Below, one piece after another: positions 1 to 9,004 of a DNA stretch of 64,000 nt (its first letter is position 1; every line of letters begins with the position of its first letter). The position numbers were made by a program, and so were the translations under genes. The stretch comes from Chloroflexi bacterium OHK40 (GTDB lineage Bacteria > Chloroflexota > Chloroflexia > Chloroflexales > Chloroflexaceae). The notes beneath the pieces were generated by a model. It did no database searches. It was given only the letters and a program-made list of their open reading frames with translations, and was not told the origin of the DNA. The stretch spans positions 1 to 64,000 of the forward strand of contig SFCB01000014.1 in assembly GCA_004367505.1 (NCBI GenBank), in the 5' to 3' direction.

Positions 1-28
1 CTTCCGTTTTCCTCGACCCCCTCCCCCC

Positions 29-57
29 TTGTCGCTCCCACCATTCTGTGGTATCGT
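29..57 (+). promoter_or_regulatory. Promoter of the ornithine-cyclodeaminase-family gene
   Basis: A -35 box TTGTCG (29-34) and an extended -10 TGG-TATCGT (49-57) are separated by 17 bases. The gene starts 34 bases downstream with AAGGAG at 79-84, six bases before the ATG at 91. Seen by eye only; no transcription data. Confidence 0.45.
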
Positions 58-90
58 TGCACGGTTCAGCAGCCCCAGAAGGAGCTGAGT

Positions 91-1074
91 ATGCGTGTGC
101 TCTCCGCAGATGATGTACGCGCCGCAGTGCCAATGGCTGACGCCATCAATGCCGTGGAAGCCGCCTTCGTGCGCCTCTCCACCGGCCAGGCCGACGTGCC
201 CCTCCGCGTTCACCTCGCCACCCCCGAGCGCCAGGCTATCAGCTTCGTTATGCCGGCTCGCCTCGCCGGCTCCGACCCTGCCCTCGGGCTGAAGGTGGTT
301 TCCGTCTTCCCTCAGAATAAAGCCCGTGGCGAGCCGACGATCTACGCCCTCGTTGCCCTGCTCGATCCGGCGACGGGCCGGCCGCTGGCCCTGCTCGACG
401 GCACCTACCTCACCGCCTTACGCACCGGTGCCGCCTCCGGCGTGGCCACGCGCCACCTGGCCCGCGAAGACGCCCGCGTGCTTGCCCTGTTTGGCGCAGG
501 CGCCCAGGCCTTACCCCAGGCGCTCGCCGTGTGTGCCGTGCGCCCGATCGAGCGAATCTGGCTGGTGAACCGCACCCGCGACCACGCCCAACTGCTCGCC
601 GCCCGTATGCGCGGCGCCGGTATGCAGCAGGATCTGCGCATCGCGCCCAGTGTCGAGCAGGCTCTCGCCGAGGCCGACGTGATCTGCACCGCGACCGCAT
701 CGCCAACCCCCCTCTTCGATGATGCGCTCCTCCGCCCGGGCACCCATATCAATGGTGTGGGCTCCTTTCGCCCCGACATGGCCGAGATACCGCCCGCCAC
801 CGTCGCCCGCGCGCGGGTGGTGGTGGACCAGCGGGCCGCGGCGTGGGCCGAGGCCGGCGACCTGATCCAGCCCCGCGCTGCGGGCCTGATCGACGAGTCC
901 CACGTCGCCGCCGAGCTCGGTGAGGTCGCGGCGGGCCAGGTACCAGGGCGGCGTGACCCCACCGAGATCACTTTCTTCAAGTCCGTGGGCAATGCCGTCC
1001 AGGATGTGGCGGTGGCCGCGCTTGCGGTTGAGCGCGCGGCTGCGCGTGGCCTCGGAACCCCGGTAGCGCTCTGA
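91..1074 (+). CDS. Ornithine cyclodeaminase / mu-crystallin family dehydrogenase
   Basis: This 327-residue protein has the full length of the ornithine cyclodeaminase/mu-crystallin family. The family includes ornithine cyclodeaminase (ornithine to proline plus ammonia), alanine dehydrogenases and imine reductases, so the substrate cannot be fixed from sequence. Visible marks are the [13 protein letters not shown] stretch near residue 110, the Rossmann GAGAQA turn near residue 135 for NAD(P)H, and the C-terminal [10 protein letters not shown] motif typical of the family. The ATG at 91 has a well-spaced AAGGAG and its own promoter. It stands alone, 169 bases ahead of the UDP-glucose dehydrogenase gene and without an obvious partner. 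The family assignment is secure; proline synthesis is only one possibility. Confidence 0.9.
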   Translation: MRVLSADDVRAAVPMADAINAVEAAFVRLSTGQADVPLRVHLATPERQAISFVMPARLAGSDPALGLKVVSVFPQNKARGEPTIYALVALLDPATGRPLALLDGTYLTALRTGAASGVATRHLAREDARVLALFGAGAQALPQALAVCAVRPIERIWLVNRTRDHAQLLAARMRGAGMQQDLRIAPSVEQALAEADVICTATASPTPLFDDALLRPGTHINGVGSFRPDMAEIPPATVARARVVVDQRAAAWAEAGDLIQPRAAGLIDESHVAAELGEVAAGQVPGRRDPTEITFFKSVGNAVQDVAVAALAVERAAARGLGTPVAL

Positions 1075-1243
1075 CAGGAACCGGCTTCATCCCAGCCGCG
1101 CCGGATGGATATGGAGCCGTGGTACATTTCTGTCATCGGCACTTCCGCAGCGAGTCATTCAAAATTCAATCGTCCGGCCTACCGTCAGTGGTGGCGAGCA
1201 CAGGCCGCAGCAGCGGCTTGCTACAGTTTCAAGGAGCACAGTC

Positions 1244-2584
1244 TTGAAGAACATCTGCGTCGTGGGAACCGGCTACGTGGGCCTCACCACAGGGGTCTGC
1301 TTTGCCGATCTGGGCAACACCGTCACCTGTATCGAGATCAACCCCGACAAGCTCGAGTTGCTGCGCAGTGGCAAAGCGCCGATCTATGAGCCGGGACTGG
1401 AAGAACTCCAGGAGCGCAATATGCGCGCCGGCCGCCTGCGCTTTACCGATGATTACACTATCGGCATGGCCGACGCCGAGCTGATCTTCATTACGGTGGG
1501 CACCCCCATGGGCCACGACGGCGCCGCCGACCTTAGCCAGGTCAAGGCCGCCGCCCGCAGTATCGGCCAGCACCTCTCCCGCCACGCCGTGATTATCGAC
1601 AAGAGCACCGTGCCGGTGGGCACCGGCGATATGGTTGGCAGCATTATCGCCGAGCATGCCCGCCCCGGGGTTAGCTTCGCCGTTGTGTCGAACCCGGAGT
1701 TCCTGCGCGAGGGCAGCGCAGTGAGCGACTTCTTCAAGCCCGACCGGATCGTGCTCGGCTCAACCGACCGCGCCGCCGCCGAGCAGGTGGCCGAACTGCA
1801 CGCGCCCCTCGGCGCCCCGGTGATCATCACCGACCTGCGCACCGCCGAGATGATCAAGTATGCCTCGAACGCCTTCCTCGCCACGCGCATCTCATTCATC
1901 AACGAGATCGCCCAGATCTGCGAGAAGCTCGGCGCCGATGTGCGCGAGGTAGCCCGTGGGATGGGCGCCGATAAGCGGATCGGCCCCCACTTCCTCGACG
2001 CCGGGATCGGCTACGGCGGTTCTTGCTTCCCCAAAGACGTGCTGGCCCTCCACCACATGGCCGCCACCTCGGGCTGCCATCCCCAGCTCCTCCAGGCCGT
2101 GATGGATATCAACCAGAGTGCCCGCGACCGCTTCGTGGCCAAGGTTCAGACGCTGCTTGGCGATCTGCGGGGCAAGTCGGTGGGCGTACTCGGCCTCTCC
2201 TTTAAGCCCAACACCGACGATATGCGCGAGGCCCCCAGCATCGATATCATCCGGGCGATCCTGGCCGGTGGGGCCCACGTGAAGGCCTACGACCCGGTGG
2301 CGATGGATCACGCCGCCGAGCTCCTGCCAGAGGTGACCTTCTGCCGCACGGCCTATGATGTGGCCAAGGAGGCCGATGCGCTGCTGCTCGTGACCGAGTG
2401 GAACGAGTTCAAGCAGCTCGACTGGGATAAGATCAAGGGCTTTATGCGCCAGCCTATCGTGGTGGACGGGCGCAACCTCTACGACCCGGCCGAGATGGCC
2501 GCGCGCGGCATGATCTACTGGGGCGTTGGCCGCGGGGCCCAGCCAACCCTCACCACGCGCGATGAGGGCGTGATCACCGCCTGA
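1244..2584 (+). CDS. ugd: UDP-glucose 6-dehydrogenase
   Basis: A 446-residue enzyme of the UDP-glucose/GDP-mannose dehydrogenase family that oxidises UDP-glucose to UDP-glucuronate with two NAD+. The N-terminus has the dinucleotide motif [10 protein letters not shown] (residues 8-17). The [10 protein letters not shown] motif (150-159), Lys205 and the catalytic cysteine in GGSCFPKD (Cys261) are all present, followed by the C-terminal UDP-binding domain. The start codon is TTG at 1244, chosen because AAGGAG at 1231-1236 lies seven bases upstream and the protein begins exactly at the nucleotide-binding strand. UDP-glucuronate would feed the surface-polysaccharide genes at 12-47 kb, but that link is inferred. 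Confidence 0.95.
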   Translation: MKNICVVGTGYVGLTTGVCFADLGNTVTCIEINPDKLELLRSGKAPIYEPGLEELQERNMRAGRLRFTDDYTIGMADAELIFITVGTPMGHDGAADLSQVKAAARSIGQHLSRHAVIIDKSTVPVGTGDMVGSIIAEHARPGVSFAVVSNPEFLREGSAVSDFFKPDRIVLGSTDRAAAEQVAELHAPLGAPVIITDLRTAEMIKYASNAFLATRISFINEIAQICEKLGADVREVARGMGADKRIGPHFLDAGIGYGGSCFPKDVLALHHMAATSGCHPQLLQAVMDINQSARDRFVAKVQTLLGDLRGKSVGVLGLSFKPNTDDMREAPSIDIIRAILAGGAHVKAYDPVAMDHAAELLPEVTFCRTAYDVAKEADALLLVTEWNEFKQLDWDKIKGFMRQPIVVDGRNLYDPAEMAARGMIYWGVGRGAQPTLTTRDEGVITA

Positions 2585-2589
2585 CCTGG

Positions 2590-2618
2590 TTGCGCCGCAG
2601 GGGCACCTGTGTTATACT
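2590..2618 (+). promoter_or_regulatory. tRNA-Val promoter
   Basis: TTGCGC (2590-2595), 17 bases, then TATACT (2613-2618). The -10 ends 12 bases before the mature tRNA 5' end, so transcription would begin only a few bases before the tRNA. Confidence 0.6.
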
Positions 2619-2630
2619 CTGCGGCGTTAT

Positions 2631-2707
2631 GGGCGATTAGCTCAGTTGGCTAGAGCGCATCCTTCACACGGATGAGGTCACTGGTTCGAGTCCAGTATCG
2701 CCCACCA
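2631..2707 (+). tRNA. tRNA-Val (anticodon CAC)
   Basis: A complete cloverleaf. The acceptor arm GGGCGAT pairs with ATCGCCC, the D-arm contains AGCTCAGTTGGCTAGAGC, the anticodon stem CATCC/GGATG holds the loop TTCACAC, and the T-arm contains GGTTCGAGTCC. The anticodon CAC reads the valine codon GUG. The discriminator A (2704) is followed by an encoded CCA (2705-2707). It lies 46 bases after ugd and has its own promoter. Confidence 0.97.
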
Positions 2708-2887
2708 CGGTCCCCCACCCCTGATGAGCCGCGCCGGCCATTGGCGAGCATCGAGCTGTAGCACCTGACCGTCGATGCGTTGCCGCCCCGGGCGCGGCTT
2801 TGCTATACCCTCCACCGCCCTTCCCGGAGCGCGTCACCGCCCGACAGGGGGGCCCGCCCGCTGCCGGCACCCTGGTGCGCCAGGCAT

Positions 2888-2921
2888 CGCCTACCGCGGC
2901 AGACACGTACCGCGGTAGGCG
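2888..2921. terminator. Inverted repeat between tRNA-Val and the mannosidase gene
   Basis: A perfect 12-base stem (CGCCTACCGCGG, 2888-2899) pairs with CCGCGGTAGGCG (2910-2921) around a 10-base loop. It sits between the convergent tRNA-Val and alpha-mannosidase genes, where a bidirectional terminator is expected. No T-run follows on either strand, so intrinsic termination is not proven. The rest of 2708-2967 shows no gene. Confidence 0.4.
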
Positions 2922-2967
2922 CACCAACACAGCGTTGCGGTGCAACGCCACGCACACACGCAGCGCC

Positions 2968-5900
2968 TCAGGCCAGCCGCAGCCTGAGGGTCTTGATCTC
3001 AAACGGCCGCAGCTCCAGCGCTATCGTTGCTCCATCGACGGCCAATTCGTGCTGAATACGCTCACGCATGTCGCACGCGGCGGCCCCGGCCAGCGGCAGG
3101 CCCACCCGCAGACGGCAGCGCGTACGTGTGCGCCCCGCCTCATAGAGCCGCAGTACCAGGTCCGGCGAACCGTCCTCCGCCGGCTTCAGCGTCTCGACTA
3201 CCACGTTGGGACGGTCCACCGCAATCAGCGAGCGGTCGCCGCCGGAAGCCGCGCCAGGGGCCAAAAGCGGCGGCTCGTTCAGCGCGTGGGCCTCAGCCAC
3301 CACGCCGCTCTCCAGCAGGCTCCCATCCCAGAGGTAGAGGGCGTAGGTGAAGCGCTGGAGGCCCTGATCAGCCTGCTCATCGGGGGCCAGGGCCGACTTA
3401 AGTAGTGTGAGGTTGAGTGTACCGCCCGCGGTGCTGATACCATACTTGCTGTCGTTGAGAACGGCGACGCCACGGCCCTCTTCGGCCAGGGCCGACCAGC
3501 GATGGTTGCAGACCTCGAACTGATCGGCGTCGATCGGTCGCGAGCGGTGGGTGGGCCGCCGAATGTGGCCGAACTGGATCTCGTGGAGCGCCTCGCCCGC
3601 GTGGACGGTCGTCGGGAAGGCGACTTTAAGCATCCGGTGGCGCTCGCGCCAGTCCACCTCGGTAGTGAACTCCACCCGGCGACTACCACGCCGCAGGCTG
3701 ATCACCTGCTCGACCGAGGAGTTGCTGAGGCGCCGGCGCAAGCGCAGCTGGGCCAGCAGCGGACCACGCTCCAGAACCTCCAACTCCACCGGCTCGTCGA
3801 TAGGCACGGGTTCCTGCTCGGCCATGCTTTCGACATCCCAGGCGTCCCACCAGATCGGGATGTCCTTGTAGAGGCGCAGGCTGTTGCCGGGGGCGGCGAG
3901 GGCCTCGATCCCACTCGCTCTATCCACGGCAGAGCTCACCTCACCGCGTGGGCTCACCACCACCCGCACTTGCTCATTCTCCAGCAGGTACGCTCCGCCG
4001 GGGAGCGGCTCCAGGCGCACGCCCGGTCCGGGCTCGGGAGAGGCAGACGCCTTGCGGAGCGTGGCCCACCCGCAGGGCGGCAGAGGCACCTCGGCGAGGA
4101 TCTGGTCGCCTACCTGCTGAACCGGCAGCAGCTCGCCTCCGGCAGACGCGGCAGCAGGCCAGCCCTCGGGAAGCGGCAACAGCTCGCGGCGCGGCCAGGA
4201 GAGGCTATTGAAGGCGGTGACTGCGGTGAGATCGCCGTCGGAGAGGGCAGCAGTGGCGGCGCGACTGGCGCTCCGGGCCTCGGCCAGGGCCTCGGCGTAG
4301 GCAGCCTCGGCCTCGGCGTACACCCGGCCGATCGACGATCCGGGCAGGATGTCGTGGAACTGGTTGAGCAGCACCGTTCCCCAGGCCGTATCGAGGGTGC
4401 GAGGCGAAAAGGGATGGCCAGCGATGGCCCGGGCGAGGGAGCCCCAGAGCTCGGCGGCGCGCAGAGCCAGCTCGCAGCGACGGTTGAAGGCCTTGGTGCG
4501 GGCCTGGGAGGTGTAGGTACCGCGGTGAGCCTGGAAGTAGAGCTCGCCGACGAAGCGGGCCCGGAGTGGGCCCTGGCGCTCCAGCTCGGCGAAGAAGTCG
4601 GCGGGCGGCGCAATACGGGTACGTGGCAAGCCCTCCAGATCACCGGCCCGACGCAGGAACTCCACATGGTCGCGATTGGGGCCACCACCGCCATCGCCCC
4701 AGCCGTAGGCAACGATCAGCCCGCGCACATCGTCGTCGGTCTGGCGGCGCGTCTCCCAGCGCTTGAGCAAAGCCGATGGGCGCGTCTCGCTGCTGTAGTC
4801 AGTGAAGATGTGGGCCGGTACAGTCGTGCCGTCGATGCCCTCCCAGAGGAAGGTAGTGTAGGGGAAGGGCTCCCCGCCGTTGTAGGCCCAGGTGATCTTC
4901 TGGGTGGCGAAGCCGCGCACACCGCAGCCGTGGAGGATCTGGGGCAGGGCGCCGGAGTAGCCGAAGACATCAGGCAGCCAGAGCACGGTACTCTCGACGC
5001 CGAACTCCTCGCGGAAGAATCGCTGCCCACGCAGGATCTGGCGGATGAGCGCCTCGCCGCCGCTGATGTTGGTATCGGCCTCGACATACATCGCACCGTC
5101 GGCCACGATGCGGCCCGCGCGCACCTGCTCGAGCGCGCGCCCGTAGAGCTCGGGATAGTGCTCGCGCAGGAGCTCGAAGAGGTAGGGCTGGCTCTGGAGG
5201 AAGCGATGCTCGGGGTACTCCTCGAAGAGGGCGAGCTGATTCGCGATCGTGCGGGCCATCTTGCGGCGCGTCTCGGCCAGCGGCCAGAGCCAGGCGATAT
5301 CCAGGTGGCCGTGCCCGATCATGAACAGGGTAGGCGCGCTCGGGCCATTGTGGCGCTCCAGGAGCGGGCGGAGAAACTCACGGGCCGCCAGGGCCGTCTC
5401 CAGGAGCGCGGGCTCGGGTAACTCCGGGTCGCAGATTCGCGTCGCCTCCATCAGGGCGCGGTCGATCTCCGCCCGCTGGAGCGCGCTTTCGGGAAGCCCA
5501 TCGCGCAACTCCAGCAGCGTCTGCAGATCCAGCGCGAGCTGATAGAGCTCCTCGCGCCAGAGGCCCAGCACAGGCGCGGCTACGACGTGTGCCGGCGGTC
5601 GGCCCTCTAGCGAGACGGGGTCCCCGGGGTAGCGCGGGCCGTGGCTGATCAGCGCCCACCAGCGCTCGGAGGTGATCCCCGCAGAGGCCTCGATCAACAG
5701 TTCGTGGCGGGCACCAGGCTGCCCCACGCGGGCCAGCGTAATCGGGCTGGCCGCCCAGCCATGAGAGCCAGCGATCCGCCCATCAACCCAGACGATGCAG
5801 TCGGCATCGCCGCCGAGGCGCAAAACCACCCGCCGGCCGGACGCCGCACCCGGAAGCGCCACCGACCCACGGATCCAGAGGTAGCGGCCATAGTCACCCC

Positions 5901-6075
5901 AGGGCGTACCCGGCTCAAGTGGCTCGAAAGGGCCGCTGGCGGCCTCTACCGCGCTCAGGTGCTCGGTCGTGATGAACCCCTCGACAGCGACCGTCGCGAG
6001 GGGATGGAAGGTGCGCTCCTTCAGCACCGCGAGCCAGGCTTCCACCCGGCGGCGCCACTCGACACTCAGGGTCAT
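2968..6075 (-). CDS. Alpha-mannosidase, glycoside hydrolase family 38
   Basis: A 1035-residue retaining alpha-mannosidase of family GH38, which releases alpha-linked mannose from glycans. After an N-terminal jelly-roll-like region come the zinc-binding motif GHGHLDIAWLWP (His257, Asp259) and the nucleophile motif WLPDVFGYSG (Asp369). The long C-terminal half has the beta-sandwich composition usual for the family, and the length fits the bacterial/vacuolar-type group. No signal peptide is evident, so it probably acts in the cytoplasm on imported or recycled glycans. The ATG at 6075 follows AAAGGAT six bases upstream. It is monocistronic, converging on tRNA-Val. The linkage it prefers cannot be told from sequence. 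Confidence 0.94.
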   Translation of the reverse strand: MTLSVEWRRRVEAWLAVLKERTFHPLATVAVEGFITTEHLSAVEAASGPFEPLEPGTPWGDYGRYLWIRGSVALPGAASGRRVVLRLGGDADCIVWVDGRIAGSHGWAASPITLARVGQPGARHELLIEASAGITSERWWALISHGPRYPGDPVSLEGRPPAHVVAAPVLGLWREELYQLALDLQTLLELRDGLPESALQRAEIDRALMEATRICDPELPEPALLETALAAREFLRPLLERHNGPSAPTLFMIGHGHLDIAWLWPLAETRRKMARTIANQLALFEEYPEHRFLQSQPYLFELLREHYPELYGRALEQVRAGRIVADGAMYVEADTNISGGEALIRQILRGQRFFREEFGVESTVLWLPDVFGYSGALPQILHGCGVRGFATQKITWAYNGGEPFPYTTFLWEGIDGTTVPAHIFTDYSSETRPSALLKRWETRRQTDDDVRGLIVAYGWGDGGGGPNRDHVEFLRRAGDLEGLPRTRIAPPADFFAELERQGPLRARFVGELYFQAHRGTYTSQARTKAFNRRCELALRAAELWGSLARAIAGHPFSPRTLDTAWGTVLLNQFHDILPGSSIGRVYAEAEAAYAEALAEARSASRAATAALSDGDLTAVTAFNSLSWPRRELLPLPEGWPAAASAGGELLPVQQVGDQILAEVPLPPCGWATLRKASASPEPGPGVRLEPLPGGAYLLENEQVRVVVSPRGEVSSAVDRASGIEALAAPGNSLRLYKDIPIWWDAWDVESMAEQEPVPIDEPVELEVLERGPLLAQLRLRRRLSNSSVEQVISLRRGSRRVEFTTEVDWRERHRMLKVAFPTTVHAGEALHEIQFGHIRRPTHRSRPIDADQFEVCNHRWSALAEEGRGVAVLNDSKYGISTAGGTLNLTLLKSALAPDEQADQGLQRFTYALYLWDGSLLESGVVAEAHALNEPPLLAPGAASGGDRSLIAVDRPNVVVETLKPAEDGSPDLVLRLYEAGRTRTRCRLRVGLPLAGAAACDMRERIQHELAVDGATIALELRPFEIKTLRLRLA

Positions 6076-6580
6076 ACGGGGATCCTTTGATCAGCGTGAA
6101 AACCCGGCCCGTCTGGTGCCTGATGCACGCCACAGACGGCCACTCCTAGCTTACCAGACTTTGCGCTACAGCCGGTCGCCAGCCACGGCGACAGCGCCTG
6201 TTCGCCCGGGTCGCCAGCTCACACCCGAAACGCTCGGCTGGACAGATAGAGCATGCCTATCCAGGTTGTGCCTGCGGTGGACTGAACGGACACACGGGAG
6301 CGCCCGCGCGAGGCGGGGATGCGGGCGAGAGGCCCGCGTGCCCAGGCCGCGCTTCACGACCCGGATAAGCTTGCGATACCCTCTCCGGAGATAGGGTGGA
6401 AGACCGGCTACTGGAGCGTGAAGCGCCACCGCGAACCGCTCATCTATCCGCAAGGGACGGCTGCAACTCACATCAGTCGTCCATGCGCCTCGCGCACACC
6501 ACCCGATGAACATCGGCTTCCGTACGGCCGAAGCGCGCTACAGCCCTATCGGCGATCGGATGTTCACGTTAGCGCTCACG
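6076..6580. other. Intergenic stretch without a supported gene
   Basis: 505 bases between the mannosidase start and the Uma2-type gene stop. Open frames here lack ribosome binding sites and show no recognisable family. It contains a small repeat-like hairpin at 6321-6337 and no clear promoter. Confidence 0.5.
6321..6337. repeat. REP-like hairpin
   Basis: GCGGGC (6321-6326), loop GAGAG, GCCCGC (6332-6337), in a CG-rich setting followed by GTGCCCAGG. It resembles intergenic palindromic repeats common in GC-rich genomes. Only one clear copy is seen in this window. Confidence 0.35.
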
Positions 6581-7132
6581 CTACTCGAACAGCTCACCCA
6601 CGCGACAGGCGAAGCCGGGCAGCACGTCGGCATCCTCGAGGGTGTCGCCCTCACCAAGCACCTGGATCGCGCCGCCAGGGCGATGGACGAGGACCTCGCG
6701 AGTGCGGGGGTAAACCACCCAGACGAGCGGCGTCCCCGCCTGGAGAAAGTCGCGCACCTTCTCGCGCACCTCCTCGGCGGTCTCGGAGGGCGAGACGATC
6801 TCGACGGCCAGGTCGGGGGCCTGCTGCCAGAACGCCTCAGGGATGCCCGTGGCGGGAACGCGCGCCGCAGCGACAAAGGAGATATCCGGCCCACGCACGA
6901 GGTCGGGGTTGCGGTCCAGGATGAAACCCGACTCGGCGCCTACGACGCCGTGTCCCCCGGCCTTCGCCCAAGCCCGCAGCAAGCCGCCCAGGATGATGGC
7001 GATGACCCCGTGGATTCCTCCGGGCGGCATGCTTTCAACCACCTCCCCGCGCACGAGAGCCCGAGGCCTGCCAGTGTCTGGCAGGGCCCAGAACTCCTCG
7101 GCCGTGATCAACTGTGGGGTGACTGTGCTCAT
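6581..7132 (-). CDS. Uma2-family (DUF820) PD-(D/E)XK nuclease-like protein
   Basis: A 183-residue protein of the Uma2/DUF820 family, which is very abundant in Chloroflexota and Cyanobacteria and has a restriction-endonuclease-like fold of unknown role. The N-terminal ITAEEFWALPDTGRP entry, the GPDISFV strand supplying the acidic residue, VEIVSPS supplying the glutamate and the REKVRDFLQAGTPLVWVV segment with the lysine are all in family order. The start is ATG at 7132 (MSTVTPQ). The frame stays open upstream, but those 57 codons read as the tail of a kinase remnant rather than as Uma2 sequence. It is probably transcribed alone. Target and function are unknown. Confidence 0.85.
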   Translation of the reverse strand: MSTVTPQLITAEEFWALPDTGRPRALVRGEVVESMPPGGIHGVIAIILGGLLRAWAKAGGHGVVGAESGFILDRNPDLVRGPDISFVAAARVPATGIPEAFWQQAPDLAVEIVSPSETAEEVREKVRDFLQAGTPLVWVVYPRTREVLVHRPGGAIQVLGEGDTLEDADVLPGFACRVGELFE

Positions 7133-7204
7133 GAAACTTGACCGCCTCATACAGGCGCTTTTCGCGCTGCTCAGCCCATGATAGCACGGTGCCCTCAGCT
7201 GTCC

Positions 7205-7650
7205 AGAAGACGCCTGAACACCGGCGGGAACGGCCCGAGCGTCAAGCGTGGCGCGCAGTTCGGCGAGCAGCTCGCGCACATCCGGATAGCGCGCGCTGGG
7301 CACCTTCGCCGTAGCCCGTTGAACGCTGCGGTCAAGGTTGGGCGAAAGGCCGGCGCGCAGCTTGCTCAGCGGTGGGATTGGAGCACTGAGGTGTGCTGCA
7401 TGAAGGCCACTGGGGTCGGCCCCTCGAAAGGCCGCCGGCCGGTCAACAGCTCGTAGAGCAGCACGCCCAGGGCGTAGATGTCGGTCTGCGGGCTCACAGG
7501 CTCGGCGCGGATCTGCTCTGGCGAGGAGTAGTCCGGCGAGGCGACGAAGGTGCCGCCGATGGAGTGCTCGGCGGGACGCGCCAGATCCTTGGCGATGCCG
7601 AAGTCGGCGACATAGGGGTTGCCCTCCTCGTCGAGCAGGATGTTCGCCCC
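7205..7650 (-). pseudogene. Remnant of a Ser/Thr protein kinase (truncated and frameshifted)
   Basis: Minus-strand translation from 7650 reads [17 protein letters not shown], which holds the catalytic-loop end and DFG motif. It continues with [10 protein letters not shown] (activation segment and SPE), the Asp of [16 protein letters not shown] and a [17 protein letters not shown] stretch. These are kinase subdomains VI-XI of the Hanks (PknB-like) type. Near 7385-7400 the frame shifts; the next frame continues PIPPLSKLRAGLSPNLDR and RYPDVRELLAELRATLD, the normal end of such a domain. The N-lobe with the ATP lysine is missing: the sequence stops abruptly at 7650. This is clearly a decayed fragment, not a working kinase. 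Confidence 0.85.
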
Positions 7651-7884
7651 AGATCTACGCCGACATCGAGGACAGCACCCCGGCCCGCGCCCTGGCGTTC
7701 TTGCCGAGTGCCTGGGGGCAGCCGCCCGCAGAGCCCGGGGCGGGAGCCCAGGCGCAGGGGCTGCTTGCCGGCTACCGCGTCACGCCGTCTCGGAACGGGC
7801 GCGCCAGGCTTTACCGCGACGCAGTGAAGTTGTTCGACCGCCAACACAACAATCAGGCCGGGACAACATCGTCCTCGGCCTGAT
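7651..7884 (+). pseudogene. Fragment of an unidentified coding sequence
   Basis: Directly at the kinase breakpoint the plus strand opens into a frame of about 77 codons ([19 protein letters not shown], later [17 protein letters not shown] and KLFDRQHNNQA), ending in TGA inside a hairpin. The codon use looks coding, but there is no start or ribosome site, so it looks like the 3' end of a gene joined here by a rearrangement. I do not recognise the family. It could also be chance open frame in GC-rich DNA. Confidence 0.35.
7852..7884. terminator. Strong hairpin at the end of the gene fragment
   Basis: ATCAGGCCG (7852-7860) pairs with CGGCCTGAT (7876-7884), and inside it GGAC (7861-7864) pairs with GTCC (7871-7874), leaving a six-base loop and one bulged T. 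No clear T-run follows, so it is terminator-like only. Confidence 0.4.
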
Positions 7885-7966
7885 CGTCAGTGGGCTAGCC
7901 GTACATCGAACCATCGCAGCTCAGTTCGACGCCAGCGGCCTGTCGTCCTATTCACTTGTGGTATTG

Positions 7967-8042
7967 TGGAGCGGGAGACGGGATTCGAACCCGCGACCTA
8001 CACCTTGGCAAGGTGTCGCTCTACCAACTGAGCCACTCCCGC
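7967..8042 (-). tRNA. tRNA-Gly (anticodon GCC)
   Basis: Reading the minus strand from 8042, the acceptor GCGGGAG pairs with CTCCCGC. The D-arm contains GGCTCAGTTGGTAGAGC, the anticodon stem ACACC/GGTGT holds the loop TTGCCAA, and the T-arm contains GGGTTCGAATCCC. Anticodon GCC reads GGC/GGU glycine codons. The discriminator is T, and CCA is encoded at 7969-7967. Confidence 0.97.
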
Positions 8043-8063
8043 GCGGCCCTCACGACGTGAAGG

Positions 8064-8092
8064 AGTATAGCACAGCTTGAGCGATCTTGCAA
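8064..8092 (-). promoter_or_regulatory. tRNA-Gly promoter
   Basis: On the minus strand TTGCAA (8092-8087), 17 bases, TATACT (8069-8064). The -10 ends about 21 bases before the mature tRNA 5' end at 8042. Same spacing and -10 box as the tRNA-Val promoter. Confidence 0.6.
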
Positions 8093-8140
8093 ATCGCGGC
8101 AAGATATGGGGTGTGGCGTACCATTCCGCACGCCAGCTCG

Positions 8141-8278
8141 CCCCCGCGCAAGCGGGGGCAGGCGCTACCACTGCGCCCGCGTGCTCTCGGGAACGCGGGG
8201 TGGGCAGGGTTCCCGCTTGCGCGGGAACGACGGTTCCGCCATGGGCCTCTCCGCCTCGGGAGCCCGCGCAGGCGGGCT
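8141..8278. repeat. Cluster of three REP-like hairpins
   Basis: Three short palindromes with four-base loops: CCCCCGC-GCAA-GCGGGGG (8141-8158), GTTCCCGC-TTGC-GCGGGAAC (8209-8228) and AGCCCGC-GCAG-GCGGGCT (8261-8278). The first two types recur in the other order at 21685-21747. The arrangement resembles the mosaic palindromic elements of other bacteria. No spacers of constant length, so it is not a CRISPR array. Confidence 0.6.
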
Positions 8279-8395
8279 TCGCCTCACCGGGGCCGCGTGC
8301 TTCCGCGCCACGGCACGGGAGGAGCCGGAGCATCCGGCACACCCCAGAGAGGTATAGTTGACCCTGAAGCAATGGAGCGAGAGGCGGGGGGCAGG

Positions 8396-9004
8396 ATGCA
8401 GGTAGTACAGGCCGGGGAGCGGCAGCGGGTAGGGCGGCGCCTGGGCCTGGAGCCCTACTACGAGATTGCCGAACGGGGGCCAGGTCGGCTACGCCTGGAG
8501 TCGCGCCCGGCTGCCAACCGGCGCGCAGGCCTCGCGATAATGGCAGGCGGGGCGGCACTGCTGCTAGCGGCCACCCTGGTGGCGGGCAGCGGGCTGCTGG
8601 CGGCGGCGAGCGGGGCCGGCTTCGCGGCAGCGGCGCTCGCGGCGGTGGTGGGTGGGCTGCTCGGTGCCCTTGGCTACCAGCGCGCCCTCGGTGGCTACGC
8701 CGTGCTCACCACGCGCAATATCGTCCTGGCCGACGCCGATAGCGGGATGCTCACGCTCACCCAGGTAAACCGGGTTGCCTCCGCGCGCAGCCAGCAACTT
8801 CCCTTCGCGCGGATTCAGGGGCTACGCCTGCGCCGGCGGCCACTCGCCGTCGGCTGGCCACTGCGCCGGGTGCGCCCGATCATCGCGCTGGAGCTGATCA
8901 CCGCCACCGGGGAGATCTGGGTCGTCGATAGCGCCGGGGAGGTGGAGGAGCTGCGGGCCGCCGCCGAGAGCCTGAGCGAGGTACTGGGGATTGCGCTGGG
9001 GTAG
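8396..9004 (+). CDS. Two-helix membrane protein with a PH-like cytoplasmic domain, function unknown
   Basis: A 202-residue protein. After about 40 residues come two hydrophobic segments (a short turn between them) and then a soluble C-terminal domain rich in beta strands (GGYAVLTTRNIVLADAD, PIIALELITATGEIWVVD) ending in an amphipathic helix. This is the layout of bacterial PH-like membrane proteins, but the match is weak. The ATG at 8396 is chosen because a TATAGT box at 8353-8358 would start transcription near 8365, leaving no room for a ribosome site before the earlier ATG at 8372. It converges on pufM, with an inverted repeat between them. Confidence 0.6.
   Translation: MQVVQAGERQRVGRRLGLEPYYEIAERGPGRLRLESRPAANRRAGLAIMAGGAALLLAATLVAGSGLLAAASGAGFAAAALAAVVGGLLGALGYQRALGGYAVLTTRNIVLADADSGMLTLTQVNRVASARSQQLPFARIQGLRLRRRPLAVGWPLRRVRPIIALELITATGEIWVVDSAGEVEELRAAAESLSEVLGIALG

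Noticed and set aside
3502-5421. 639-codon open frame opposite the alpha-mannosidase gene
   Set aside because: Antisense open frame caused by high GC third positions; the opposite strand encodes a full GH38 enzyme with catalytic motifs.
7133-7303. 57-codon N-terminal extension of the Uma2-type gene
   Set aside because: The extension reads as the C-terminal end of a kinase domain (RYPDVRELLAEL) and lacks a ribosome site; Uma2 proteins begin at MSTVTPQ here.
7701-7883. Independent 60-codon plus-strand gene with TTG start
   Set aside because: No ribosome binding site and the frame continues upstream to the breakpoint at 7651; better described as a gene fragment.
8141-8278. Possible CRISPR array
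   Set aside because: Hairpins differ in sequence and spacing, there are no repeated spacers and no cas genes in the window.
8087-8395. N-terminal extension of the two-helix membrane protein
   Set aside because: It runs through the palindromic repeats and upstream of a likely promoter.
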